From assembly GCA_964036275.1 (NCBI GenBank), contig OZ038433.1, positions 5,063,048 to 5,127,047 on the forward strand: a DNA stretch of 64,000 nucleotides. Reading direction: 5' to 3'. This document shows, one piece after another, positions 1 through 10,911 of the stretch. This DNA is from Litoditis marina (taxonomy: Eukaryota > Nematoda > Chromadorea > Rhabditida > Rhabditidae). The position numbers and the translations under genes were made by a program. The number at the start of each line of letters is the position of its first letter. Position 1 is the stretch's first letter. The notes below the pieces were generated by a model, which ran no database searches, was not told the origin of the DNA, and worked only from the letters and a program-made list of their open reading frames with translations.

Positions 1-70
1 ATTTTATTCTTAAAACGAAAACTCAGTGTAGTAATTTCTCAGTTCAGTTCAAGGATAACGTTTTTATTCA

Positions 71-87
71 CCCCCCCCCCCCCCCCC
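71..87. repeat. Poly-C run (17 nt)
   Basis: An uninterrupted run of 17 C residues followed by TCTCGTCC. Homopolymers of this length are prone to length error in sequencing. Confidence 0.9.
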
Positions 88-530
88 TCTCGTCCCTGTT
101 TAAAAAATGACGTGTTGACAACAAATCTGGTCCAGAGAAATAGATTGTTTTGAAAACATTTCGATTCTAAAAGACTTGAATGAGAGGTGCCTGGTATGAA
201 ACTGCCTCTTAAGGCGCGGTGTTTTGAAAACAAGAGGTTTCTATGCTTAAAGGAGGGGTGCCAGGTATGAATAAACCCGCCTAATAAGGCCCGGAAACAA
301 CATTGTTTTGTCCCCGCTGTTCACCTTTTGAAAGACGCTAATCGCGTGCGCAAATAGATTGTTCAAAAACAATTTTTGCAAAATTAAACCCATTTCATCA
401 TCAAACTCTAGGATCTTACAAAATGAGTAAGAACGTTGAATTGAGTTGGTTTTGCAAGCTCTATATTACCGAATTTCTAACTCAAGAGTCGGAATTAGAC
501 GAGAAATTGTCTCTTTGAATTAGGACGAGT

Positions 531-622
531 ATGTGGACCAATCCCGTGCCAACGGTCCTTTAAACTGCAATTGAAATATGTATTGCAGTTTAAAGGACTG
601 AAGCGTTGCGATTGGACCACAT
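531..622. mobile_element. Short palindromic MITE, family 1
   Basis: The ends are inverted (ATGTGGACCAATCCCGTGCC on the left, the reverse complement of a similar sequence on the right) and the middle folds on CCTTTAAACTGCAAT against ATTGCAGTTTAAAGG. A second copy lies at about 41726-41818 inside intron 4 of transporter copy C. The sequence shows the inverted repeat and the second copy; that it is a non-autonomous DNA transposon is inference. Confidence 0.7.
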
Positions 623-952
623 AATCGTCCTTCTTTAAGTAAATTATTATGATTGCGATTACGTCTTCGACAGTTTCACATGAGTGGGTAATCCCATTCA
701 ATTACCCCTTTATGTCCTGGACGAATAGACTTTAAAGGGCAACATACCACATCAAGAACACGTGTATACAGTATGTTTTTTATAGAGTTTCGGCGATCAA
801 AAGATCAACGTTTTAGTGTATGTTCAAAGATTGCTTTGGATGAACAGAAATTTGAAAAAAAAGGTCATTGGGCAGGAAAACAGTTTGATATATCACATGA
901 GACAAAATGCTCTGAGAAATCACTGACTCGGCCCCCGCCGACTGAGTCGAAA

Positions 953-1120
953 TTGAGACGGCATCGGCAATGTCGCTGCCGTGACAAGTTTTACTCATAA
1001 AAAATAGCATATGTTTTGAGGAGGCGCAGGCTGATAAACAATAGTTAAATCTGAGACGGCATACGTGAAAAAACGTGAGACGGCAGCAACATTGTCGCGG
1101 CCGTTTCACGTTTTACTCAT
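953..1120. repeat. Pair of similar 45-bp segments
   Basis: The segment at 953-998 (GAGACGGCATCGGCAATGTC through TTTTACTCAT) recurs in diverged form at 1077-1120 (GAGACGGCAGCAACATTGTC through TTTTACTCAT). They are direct repeats spaced about 124 bases apart. Confidence 0.6.
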
Positions 1121-2129
1121 AGTGTGTACCTTAGAACAATTATGTAGCCGGTTCCTGAGTCAACAACTACACGTGCCGGAGGGCCAAACTCAAACAAATA
1201 TATCTCCGATTGACCTAAACATTATGAGCATAAAGTCCTGTTTGATTGTTATCGAAATTGGTCAATAGGAGATATATTCAGATCCTCGTTAGACAGTTCA
1301 GTTGGATGACTGAGGCAAAATGGGATGCTATCGAAATGTTCAAAATACCGCAAAGTTTTATCATTTCCGTTTTGCACGTTTTCGTGTACATGCAAGGTAA
1401 ACGACGCAAAAGAAACATGACGTGGTGCGCGTTTCACTTTTTCTCGGGAATTGTAGGTATAGTCTCCTTCATTTCTACGTGGACTACGATGATTTTAACT
1501 GTAATAACATAATTGACACGATTTTGGTCTTATTATAAGTAAAAGGGTGGCAGAAATAACAAGTTCTTGTAGTTTTGCCAGAAAATAAAACCTTGCCAGT
1601 GCTGAGTTCGAAAGCAAAAGGTCTATTCACTGTAAGAGTGCAGCATGAAAAACAGACAAACAGAGTATGGCTTCCATGGTTTTTTGTATCAGAATAGAAA
1701 ATCCACCCTATCAACTTAAAAGTTTAGCTTGTTCACAAAACACTTGAACAAGTTTGTAGTTCGTTTATAAAACTTGACGTATCCCTGGATTATCAGTTCA
1801 AGCGGGCTTATCCGTCTCAACTAGAGATATTTAAATGATTGAACCAGTTTAAAAACTTTTTTTTAGTTTCTGAAAATTAGCAAAATAAGTTCCTTCACAG
1901 GTAGAACCTCTTAGGTCATCAACCAAAAACATCGCTTGGAGCGAAAAAGCATGAAGTAATTGTTTTTTGACGCGCCAGCCAGGTTGTAATTAATGAACGA
2001 CATTTAATAACATGAATTGAGTGGGAGAAAGTCTTGGTTCGAACGATTTTGGTTTGAACACATTTCAATTATGCCAAATAGGAGTTTTCTCGAAGTGGTT
2101 ACCTGACGGTTCATCATTTCACGGAGTAC

Positions 2130-2227
2130 AGAGAGAGAGAGAAAAGAAGAGAGAGAGAGAGAGAAAGTGAGGGGGGAGAGAGAAAGAGAAAAGGAGAAAG
2201 AGAGAGGGGGGGGGGGGGGGAGAGAGG
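2130..2227. repeat. GA-rich microsatellite with poly-G tract
   Basis: Imperfect (GA)n and (GAAA)n with a run of G residues near 2207-2220. The serine/leucine-rich minus-strand open frame over it is a by-product of the repeat. Confidence 0.9.
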
Positions 2228-3804
2228 AAAAATTCATATCTCTTCTCTAAGCGTTCTACCTCTTTAAAGTTGTTTTGATTCTTGATACCAGTACATATTT
2301 ACGGCAGAGTACAGGGTGGTTATTGAATGACGTGAAAATCAACTCTTGATTGGAGAAAGTAATTTATGATTGAGCGCAGTTGTTTTCCCGTTTAGCTTAT
2401 TCTTAGACGCGGAAAAAATAATAATGAATCTATGTTGTGATGTTTTACATGATCTGAAGGAGGGGGGATGGTCTACCGTAACCTAACTTCTGTGAACGAA
2501 GCGTTGCACACGGTATACGCGTTCCACAGTGTAAAAATTAAACAACAGTATGTGTTGTATGTTAGCTTTTTAATAAAACGGTGTTCTTAGGTGATTTGAC
2601 CTCTACGAGTCTCTACGGTTACCGCTTCACCTTAAAATTTTTATACTTTCGGAAACAGGTGATCTTCTTTATGAAGATTTCCGAGTTACATCAAAATCAA
2701 TGTATTGAAAAGACACGCTCGTTTCTGTTACTTATGATACTTAGTCACGTGTTTCACGTGATAACTATGAATACAAATAAAAAATTGTTTTCTCACCATA
2801 GTTATAGTTAATGACGAGTTCATAGCGCGTCGTGTGTCAATTATGAGTTGAGGTGGGAAGGAACCCTAGGGGGCGGGGCCCTGCCTCTACCGTATCTACC
2901 CTTTACATGGCCCATTTGGAAAATGGCACTAATGGTCTCCGCAAGCCAAATAGTACATTTCGTAATTGAAACATTTCCAAAATGTTCTTGCCGAGCTATT
3001 TTTGACCTACACTTGCTGCAAAAACTGCGAGTTCATTAGCATCGGGCTATACGGGTGGCATTTCGTGCTGTACGAAAGGCACCCAAAAATTATTGTTTCA
3101 AAACGTTCTGCAGGTCTGTAGCTTGTAGTCTGATCGAGTGATAAATACCTTTGTTTGAGTAACCAGAACTCTTAATTTGAGCCCCCCCCCCCCTTTGGGT
3201 CTGCGCACGCTCTCGACATCGCACCCCATCAGTTTAAACGAGGTTCAACTTTGCTCACCGAACTCCAGTGTAAATGGAAATTTGATATTGTTTTGTATGA
3301 GAAGTTTCAGATTCAGAGAATTGGTCATTAGAAAGTTACGTTTTTCCGTCAAATATAATGTACTGGACAAAATACAGCACAAAGGACAACATGTGTTAGT
3401 CGGTTGAAGGCTCTTGGAGGATAGCCGTTGTCTTCCTAGAAGACTCTTTTCCTCCAACTCCCAGCGCCCTTTGGACGCCAACAACACCTTCACACAACAC
3501 ACAGTGATACGGGAGAAAAATAAAGCTTGTATTGTATCGTAATCGGCACCAAAACACAGTGTTTGACAACGTTTCAGATAAACTTCAACTGTTTGGTTCT
3601 CGGAAATTGTAACAGTCCACATGAAGTGTTCATAGAGATACTGAAAATTCTGAAGCTCTCACTCCTCTTGTGCAGTTCATGTACTGCGAAAGAAGCAAGA
3701 AGATGTATATTTTAATTTCAATCACCACTAAGACTCTGGCAGAGGATCAATAAATGCTCCAGGCCACCTCGAACGATTCACAGCCAAACGGGCAGTTATT
3801 TCAG

Positions 3805-3930
3805 AGTACGTATGCTTGAAGATCCCGACACCTCCATCTCATCCTGCGTCTCGCTCTGCCTCACTATTTCTCGTTTCTTACATCCCGGCGGGATGTAAGA
3901 GCACATAAAGAATCTTCTAGCATACGTACT
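3805..3930. mobile_element. Palindromic MITE, AGTACGTATGC family
   Basis: Begins AGTACGTATGCTTGAAGATC and ends with the reverse complement form CTTCTAGCATACGTACT. The centre contains the motif pair TACATCCC/GGGATGTA typical of this family. It is shorter than the 170-bp full copies, lacking part of the right arm. Flanks are CAG on the left and CTG on the right, so no exact target duplication remains. Confidence 0.8.
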
Positions 3931-4576
3931 CTGTAGCGGCCTCGACAATTGAGATGTCAGGGAGACACATAGCTTAGTCTAGGTGATCACAGCCTGGGTC
4001 AGGTTCAACTCAAAGGTGACCTTTTTGAGACTTTGCAACGAAGCCATGTCGCATTACTGCAGCCTCATGGACCTGCACACACTCTCGCAACTAGGTTTTG
4101 CGAGTTTTTCTCCCCATTTTCATGAGGCGTTGTTCTTTCGTGTTACAGCATGTCGAAAACACTTTTCAGAAAACGTGTGCTCTCCATGAAAACATTCACC
4201 CAGAGTTCCATGAACGTGCTGCCAAAGACACAGTTCTACGTACAAAACGAAAAACTAGCCTCGTTTCAATCTAGAGAAAGATTCACTACATCCTGCAGGG
4301 GTCAGAGTGAAAGTGACATTGGCAATAAGTCTTTCGTGACACATAGGAAATGGTCATAAATCATTTTTGCTCATACAGCGAGCCAGTATTTTCTCAGAGT
4401 TCACCTACCTAAACTACAAATGTTCACGATCAGCTCATATAACATGAAACTATATAAGTAGTGGGAGAACAAGTACTAGTTGTTCTCTGACCTGAAGAAG
4501 CAGCGAACTGCGCATAAGGCAACGGACTAAACCATAAATACAACCGAACCGAATTCGTCTGTTTCCCTGCTCATCT

Positions 4577-4742
4577 GGCGGCGTAGCAATCCCTCCAATA
4601 TCACGAGTTCATATGAGTTTCTCATGAGATACCTCGTGAGCTACTCGTTTACTCTCAATGTTGTAGCATAGAAATCAATAGAATCTCATGCGAATAGCTC
4701 ATGAAGTATCTCATGAGATTTTTGAGGGATTGCTACGCCGCC
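4577..4742. mobile_element. MITE with GGCGGCGTAGCAATCCCTC ends
   Basis: Terminal inverted repeats are GGCGGCGTAGCAATCCCTC on the left and its reverse complement on the right. The interior carries repeated CTCATGAG palindromes. Further copies are at 7111-7283 (good) and 6856-7049 (diverged). No transposase reading frame is present. Confidence 0.8.
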
Positions 4743-5238
4743 TGGAGTGCTCCTCATATTTGAACATTCAAAGATAGTGAGATGAACTACAACCTCTCAG
4801 GTAGTTTTTGCAGATCTTTTTTTGCAGCATATGTACAGCAATGACGTAGAAACCGATTTTTTGAGAAACAAAATGCTATACATTCAATCAAAAAACATGC
4901 CGAAGTGCAATTATTTCTGATGTTTGTCCAATGTGCGTGTGAGGGTTACGGTAGTTTGTCGTTAACGGACACAATTTTTCCGGTATAGTGTTGACGTATG
5001 CACCTTTTTTTGAGAAAATGCTACAGATCCAATCAAAAAATGGCGAAACGCCATTATTAATGATGTTTGTTCTATTTACATGTTTGGGTTACGGTAGTTC
5101 GTCCTTTGCGAAAGCCGTTTTAGAAACGGCGGAATGGCTTCGATTAGTACGGTTAGCATTTGTTGATTGCAGTTTGGAAAGAATTTCAAGTTCGAGTTAT
5201 AGAAGATCTCACGTAAGCGCTTGGAAAGATCTATGAGA

Positions 5239-5432
5239 CCAGGCAGCGTAGCAAAGTCTCCTAAAAAGGTCAGCTCCGAGCTGAACTATCTGGACACTAC
5301 CTGACCCAGATTCGGGTCACCCCCACTATGCTTAAACACGGAAAGTTGGCAACTATGTGGCCAGACTGTGATTACGTCCTCTCCTCAATCAGGTTGAGCT
5401 CACCACTTTCATGACTTTGCTACGGCGCCAGG
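5239..5432. mobile_element. MITE with CCAGGCAGCGTAGCAAAGTC ends
   Basis: The left end CCAGGCAGCGTAGCAAAGTC matches, with a few changes, the reverse complement of the right end GACTTTGCTACGGCGCCAGG. The interior is unrelated to the GGCGGCG family but the ends are similar (both contain GCGTAGCAA), which suggests related transposase recognition. Fragments with the same right end occur near 4030-4050, 7331-7350 and 54000. Confidence 0.6.
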
Positions 5433-6855
5433 GTTTCTCGTGAGATCTTCTCATGAACTGAATATCATCGATTTCTCATGTTCGTCAGATTGTTCTCGAT
5501 AACTACTAGCTTACACACAAGGTCTTCGAGTATCTTGAGGTACCTACAGATAATCATCACCACTGGAACAGTTTGTGTTTCCCCAGATTATGCGCAAGAT
5601 TACAATGATGACAGCCTGATTTGAAGCGGACAAGGTGATCGCACAGAATGGGCTCCCGGCATAAGCCTTTTGGTTACGGTTACTTTGTCTGGCTTTGATA
5701 AATATGATACTCGTATTACTGAATGCAATTGTTCTAACATCGAGGACAAAGTTAACCTTACCAACCCTAGTCATGATCTTTCTTCAGTGAATGTATTTTC
5801 TATGTCCTTCATTTCTGTTTTCATGGGGTCCCGGACAGTTCGACTCCTATACTGGTCGAACCGTTTTCTTCGAACACACAAAGCAAACGTGTCATGACGG
5901 TTTTATGTTCCAACAATTTATGTTCCTTACGCTTTCTACTCTAATAGTTGCCCAAACTACCACAGTGATACGTTTCTCTTGTACGTTCAGTCAACTGGGT
6001 TGTCCATCCATGTATCTTGTGCAGCACCTAGCCTTGGCGGGTATCTAAAGTAAAGAGTTGTTGATGTTTTCACGTGCAGAACCGTTTACTCCTTACAGTT
6101 TACTTCACTTGTTTTTTGATGGATGCCATTGGTACGACCTTTCAGGGTGCAGTTCTCATTCGTATTTTTTTTTGATGTGAGAGCGAGTCAAGCTAAAGTA
6201 AAAGTAGGGTATGTGCCATCCACTTAAAATTTGTATGGCTGAACGTTTGAGGCAAGTAGTTGTTCTTTTTTCACTACAAACCATGAAAAAAGTTGTTTGT
6301 AGTATTTTTTAAATGGATGTGTGCTCAGTTGACACAAAGATTCAAAAACCATACTTGAAGAGGTTATGGACAGTTGACAGTTTGGTATTTCATACACCTT
6401 CCGAGACGCTCAGCGAGAAAAAAGCCGCAGACGAACTCTGAACTACGTAATTGAAGTGTTATGTGATTGCAGGGTTTCCTAGAAAGATACAATCTCAAAA
6501 GCTATAAAAATACGTCCTAATAGCTTACGAATTGGTTTTTCTGATCGACGTAATGGGTAATAGAGATAAAAAGGCAACGTTCTAAGATAACTTCTAGTTC
6601 TATATCCAACTTTGTCTGCAACATTAGTGGAGTTTGCAGTACTTCGTCACAGTTACGTGAGCCTATCGTGTAGAGTTGCAGCTTGCATTTGATATTTGGC
6701 AGATGAGAGAGTGGGTAGATCAAGGATGCTTAGATGTTCAGCTCTCTATGTTGCGGCCGCACAAAGCTGATATTACGTCGACAACAACGATATTAGATAA
6801 TTAATGAAACAAACAGCAACGCAACACCTTAGCTATTGCAAATGGAACGAAAAAT
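5433..6855. other. Nothing recognisable
   Basis: No exon chain, RNA gene or repeat with clear boundaries was identified. Open frames on both strands near 5544-6048 overlap one another and none shows a domain or credible splice structure. Confidence 0.4.
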
Positions 6856-7049
6856 CGGGGGCCTGGCAATTTCTCGAAAACCTCATGAGCTACCCCATGA
6901 GCAATATCTCACAAACTTCTCATGAGATTCTATCGATTGCTAGGCTTAAACATTAAAACTTCGCACGTTGGTCATCAGGTGTTTATGGGATTTTCATAAG
7001 AAACTCATATAAGTTTCTCATGAGGTTGGAAGAATTGCTGCGCCGCCTG
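6856..7049. mobile_element. Diverged copy of GGCGGCG-end MITE
   Basis: The left side reads GGGCCTGGCAATTTCTCG and the right side GAATTGCTGCGCCGCCTG, recognisable as degraded versions of the family ends. CTCATGAG-type palindromes occur inside. Confidence 0.5.
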
Positions 7050-7110
7050 ATCACATTCTGCCCACATAGTTGTCAAAATCCAATGTCTAAGCATAGTGTG
7101 CGTGCAGCCT

Positions 7111-7283
7111 GGCGGCGTAGCAATCCCTCAAAAATCTCATGAGATACCTTATGAGCTATTAGCACGAGCTTCCCATGAGGTTCTATTGAGCTGCAACATT
7201 GAGAGTTCACGAGTAGCCCATGAGGTATCTCATGGGAAACTTGTATGAACTTCTCATGAGAATGGAGGGATCGCTACGCCGCC
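7111..7283. mobile_element. MITE with GGCGGCGTAGCAATCCCTC ends, second good copy
   Basis: The left end matches the copy at 4577 and the right end is GGAGGGATCGCTACGCCGCC, an inverted repeat with one change. The interior again has CTCATGAG motifs. Confidence 0.75.
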
Positions 7284-8144
7284 TGGATCCGGTGATGATA
7301 TTTTGGCTCAAATGTGACCTTTTCATCACACTTTGCTACGGTGCCAGAAGTTCTTTTTTTTCAAATGGCGTGTCTATGGGAAACTTCCCTGTGCTGAGAC
7401 AACACTGTGGTAAACAAAGAAGCTCAAAATAACAACCAGAAAACACAGTGGAAAATTCCTGGAAGCGCTATCGCTCTTTTTTGTACATAATGTCACCTGC
7501 TCCAATAGACAGGCAGGTGGAAACATCTCCCTCGTAAAATAATATTATAGAAACCACATCAAGACGTTCTGGTTCTCAGAAAGCAATTCAAAGTGGAACC
7601 GAGTTCTGTTTTTACATACATAAAGTATTTCAATTACAAAATATATTCACAACATTGTGTTATACACAACACAACCTCAAACTTTACTATAAAAGCCCGA
7701 AGAAGCAATATAAACTAGGAAGACATATCAAGAGCCGAATTATAGCTCGTAAACTAATGCTGAGGACTGGGTATACCAGATTCCAATCAAACATAACAAC
7801 TGAAAAAAACCTGACCCAAGCCGAAAAAGACCCTAAACTGCCATCAGAAACTTGAATAAGTTAACTGTTGAAAACACAGCAGAAACTACTGTATACAGTA
7901 GTAGTATCCGCTTTTGACAATGTGATGTATCAATTACGAGCAAACAGCATGCACGAATCTAACCGAGTGTCTATACTTTGCTCTCATTATCTCCGGATGT
8001 GATTAACATATTAAATTGGAGCCAAATTGGTGTTGCTTTGGTAGTAATCATCGTGGAAATAGATTATCCCAGTACTATAATAAGGGTATACATATGGAAA
8101 GTGGCTATTTTCTAAATTCAAGTCATGAAAGCGCACGTATTCAG

Positions 8145-8297
8145 AGTACGTATGCTAGAAGATCACGGCACCTTCATCCTATCCTGCGTCTCTTCAAGCA
8201 TACGCTATTTCTCTATTCTTACATCCCGACGGAATGTAGGAGAAATAGTGAGGCAGAGCGAGAGACGCAGGATGGGAGAGGTGCTAGCAGACGTACT
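8145..8297. mobile_element. Palindromic MITE, AGTACGTATGC family
   Basis: Starts AGTACGTATGCTAGAAGATC after a CAG and ends GCAGACGTACT followed by CAA. The two arms carry CTGCGTCTC and GAGACGCAG and the central TACATCCCGACGGAATGTA. The right arm is shortened. Confidence 0.8.
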
Positions 8298-9651
8298 CAA
8301 AGAGTGAGAGACATCTGGTAACAAACCTTGAAAAGGGTGATTGTCTGGTGCAAACTTACTGAAATACGGTACATATTCTATGTTTCGCCGTAGGATTTGA
8401 TTGGTTGCTACGAATTTACACAAGTTTGGCAACCAGTAATAAGCAAGAAAACGGCAGAAGTAACGTTCATTTCAATGAAATAGTACATATTAAATGTTCA
8501 CAATTATTTTCACGCTGCCAACGTCTACGAATGACTATTAGGTCACATTTCGTGTACAGAGAACTCATCTTCAAAATAACCATCTTCCGTTTTCCACCCG
8601 TTCCGAAACTCATGTGTCAGCCATGCCTGTCCTCAGAGCCACAATGCACAGGCCGAGAAGTCACGTATGCAGCCCTCAGAAAGAGTCGCGCCAATAATAT
8701 GCGATTAGCGAGAGATCATGGAGATCAATGAGACCACAGAAGGTGAACTGCCTGGGAAGTGGCTGAGAAATATGCATGCAATAGCGTTACGGTCATTTGT
8801 TCTGAGACCTGGCAGCGTGCCAATAAATATTCCAGTATATGTCACCACCGTGGAGTATTGAACAAAACCAAATCTCTGTTAGCGGTCGCTCAGTTCCATA
8901 AGAACCCGTTAATGACAAAACGTTCTAAGTAAGAGTGTTTCTGTCTGATCTAAGTAGTCATACAAAAATAACGACACGATGCCAATAGGTATCAGTTCCA
9001 AATGTTTGATGAAATGTATTTTTAGTTTGAATTGATCTAGCGTACAAGTTCATGTTTTTTTTGCAATATTTTGCATAACCATTAGTACAAATGTCTTTCT
9101 CATTACTCTATCAACTTCTGTACCGAATATCTTGAACGTTCGCAAAATTTTACTAATTATTTATCCCATTACGTTCTACGAAATCTAATAAAAAAAATTA
9201 CGGGTCAGCCTTATAATTATTGGGGCGTTTTTAGGGTGATATTAGCCAATTTAAAGAAACCGTTCCGCTATAATCTGAGTTTCACGAAAAATTCAAAAAG
9301 CGCAAAAAAGTCTCTCAATGTCTTCCCACAGACCATAAAAAAACTTTCTGATAAAAAGTTTGCAAAATTTGCATAACATCGAGCAATAAAAAAGAGCTCA
9401 TGAACATTTTCACTGTGACGCAACTTGACTTGGAAGCGGGACGGATTCTTTAATACGTTCCAACATTCTTTATTCTTCATGTGTTGACGTAGGAAAATGT
9501 ACGCACAAAGAACTATAGGAAACCATTTGGTCCAAGGCCCATACAGCAAGTTTTAAGTTCGTTTGGCAAAGTCGTTCAGGAAATCCTGAAGATGACTACC
9601 GTTTCCCTGCTTCACCCAAGTCGCAGTATGATATTGGTGAGAACTCGCCAG
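8298..9651. other. Nothing recognisable
   Basis: A/T-rich sequence without a supported gene. A minus-strand open frame of 93 codons at 9268-9549 has no visible domain and no splice partners. Confidence 0.4.
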
Positions 9652-9821
9652 AGTACGTATGCTAGAAGATCCCGGCACCTTCATCCCATCCTGCGTCTCT
9701 TCAAACACACGCTATTTCTCTGCTCTTACATCCCTCCGCGATGTAGGAGACAAGAAATAGTGAGGCAGAGCGAGAGACGCAGGATGGGATGAAGGTACTG
9801 GGATGTTCTAGCTTACGTACT
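9652..9821. mobile_element. Palindromic MITE, full-length, CAG duplication
   Basis: A 170-bp element starting AGTACGTATGCTAGAAGATC and ending TAGCTTACGTACT. It is bounded by CAG on both sides, consistent with a 3-bp target site duplication. The interior is a long imperfect palindrome centred on the TACATCCC...GATGTA motif. Confidence 0.85.
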
Positions 9822-10911
9822 CAGGTGTAGGGAATAACAAAACCTCCGTTGTTGTTTAATACACGTCATAATTACGGTTTTCGAACGAACACGAACGAGA
9901 TAAAACTACAGCGGTATCTGCCCCCTTTCCATGAAAACTGTTCGACTGCCTGTTAGTTCGCATGATCAAAACTACGAACTACCTCAGTTATTTCTCTTTG
10001 AAATTAAATTAGTCACCGAGGTTTTCGAGTGTTTGAGACATTCTAGACACCTTTTTCCATCTTTCTTCCCCTGTCAACATTCTTACTCCATCTACTACTA
10101 AATATAGAATAGTTGCTACTTTTCGCTACATCTTGTCTCGTTTCGTGTTAGATGGGATTTCGGATAGTAGATGCAATCTCCTGTAGGCGCACATCCCGGA
10201 CATCTCTCCCTGTTTCAAACTGCTGCTATGAAAAGTCGATATGTATAAGGATCATTCCGAGAGTTTCGAGCGTTTCAAAGTTAGTTTCATATTTTTCTGT
10301 TTCTTTTTTACATCTCGTTTTTTTCGAAAGTTTTCAACTCGTTACTTTTAGTTAGATCACCATGCTGCAAAGAAGAATACCCGAGAAATACTATAATGTA
10401 CAGACTAAAAGTTGTATTGAATCTACTAAAAGCTTTTAAAAATTCTATCCTTCATGAGAATAATTTGAATATCAATCATTTCAGGTATTTCTATTCCGTC
10501 TGCGGTTGCACTGTAACCGAGTCTTTACAATTCTCATACTATTTTTATTGTTAATAATTTATATATTATATGAGGTTCAATACAAAACTGGGATCGAACT
10601 TTTGTCCTTTGTTCCTATAGACGATAGCGGATTCGAGTAAGTAGCAAACGGAAATAATCGATAGATCAATGTCCAATTGATCGCAGTATACTCAATTCAC
10701 TCAATATACATGTTGTAACTATGATAACCACGTTAAAATAGGTCAGAACTTGTTCCTAAACTTTAGATAATCATTATATTGTGTAAGCCAATCATGAAGT
10801 TTCGCAATGGACAGTTTTTGTTCACGTAATATTGGAATCGCTGCAATGAACGGGAGTGTTCCATAAAAAACTGGAACATTTCCTATAATGTAACGTTCAA
10901 TTAGCTTTCAT
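9822..10911. other. Upstream region of the glycosyltransferase, no exon resolved
   Basis: This interval should hold the promoter and probably an exon encoding the cytoplasmic tail and membrane anchor of the GT31 gene that follows, but I could not identify a hydrophobic exon with matching phase. No other feature is clear. Confidence 0.3.

Larger units (their letters stand above)
1..3804. other. Gene-poor stretch, no supported gene
   Basis: I read both strands and found no exon chain with convincing splice sites or recognisable protein similarity. What is visible is a poly-C run, one palindromic element, a pair of similar short segments and a GA microsatellite, listed separately. Isolated open frames of 60-125 codons here have no family resemblance that I can see and are treated as chance. 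Confidence 0.5.

Noticed and set aside
2004..2237. Minus-strand open frame rich in Ser, Leu and Pro
   Set aside because: Translated GA microsatellite and poly-G tract.
3245..3622. 125-residue minus-strand open frame
   Set aside because: No recognisable domain, no splice partners and no paralogue; judged chance.
4577..7283. Repeated palindromes considered as a CRISPR-like array
   Set aside because: Spacing and ends fit separate MITE insertions; the genome is eukaryotic with spliced genes.
9268..9549. 93-residue minus-strand open frame, considered as a transposase fragment
   Set aside because: No catalytic motif or terminal repeats found around it.
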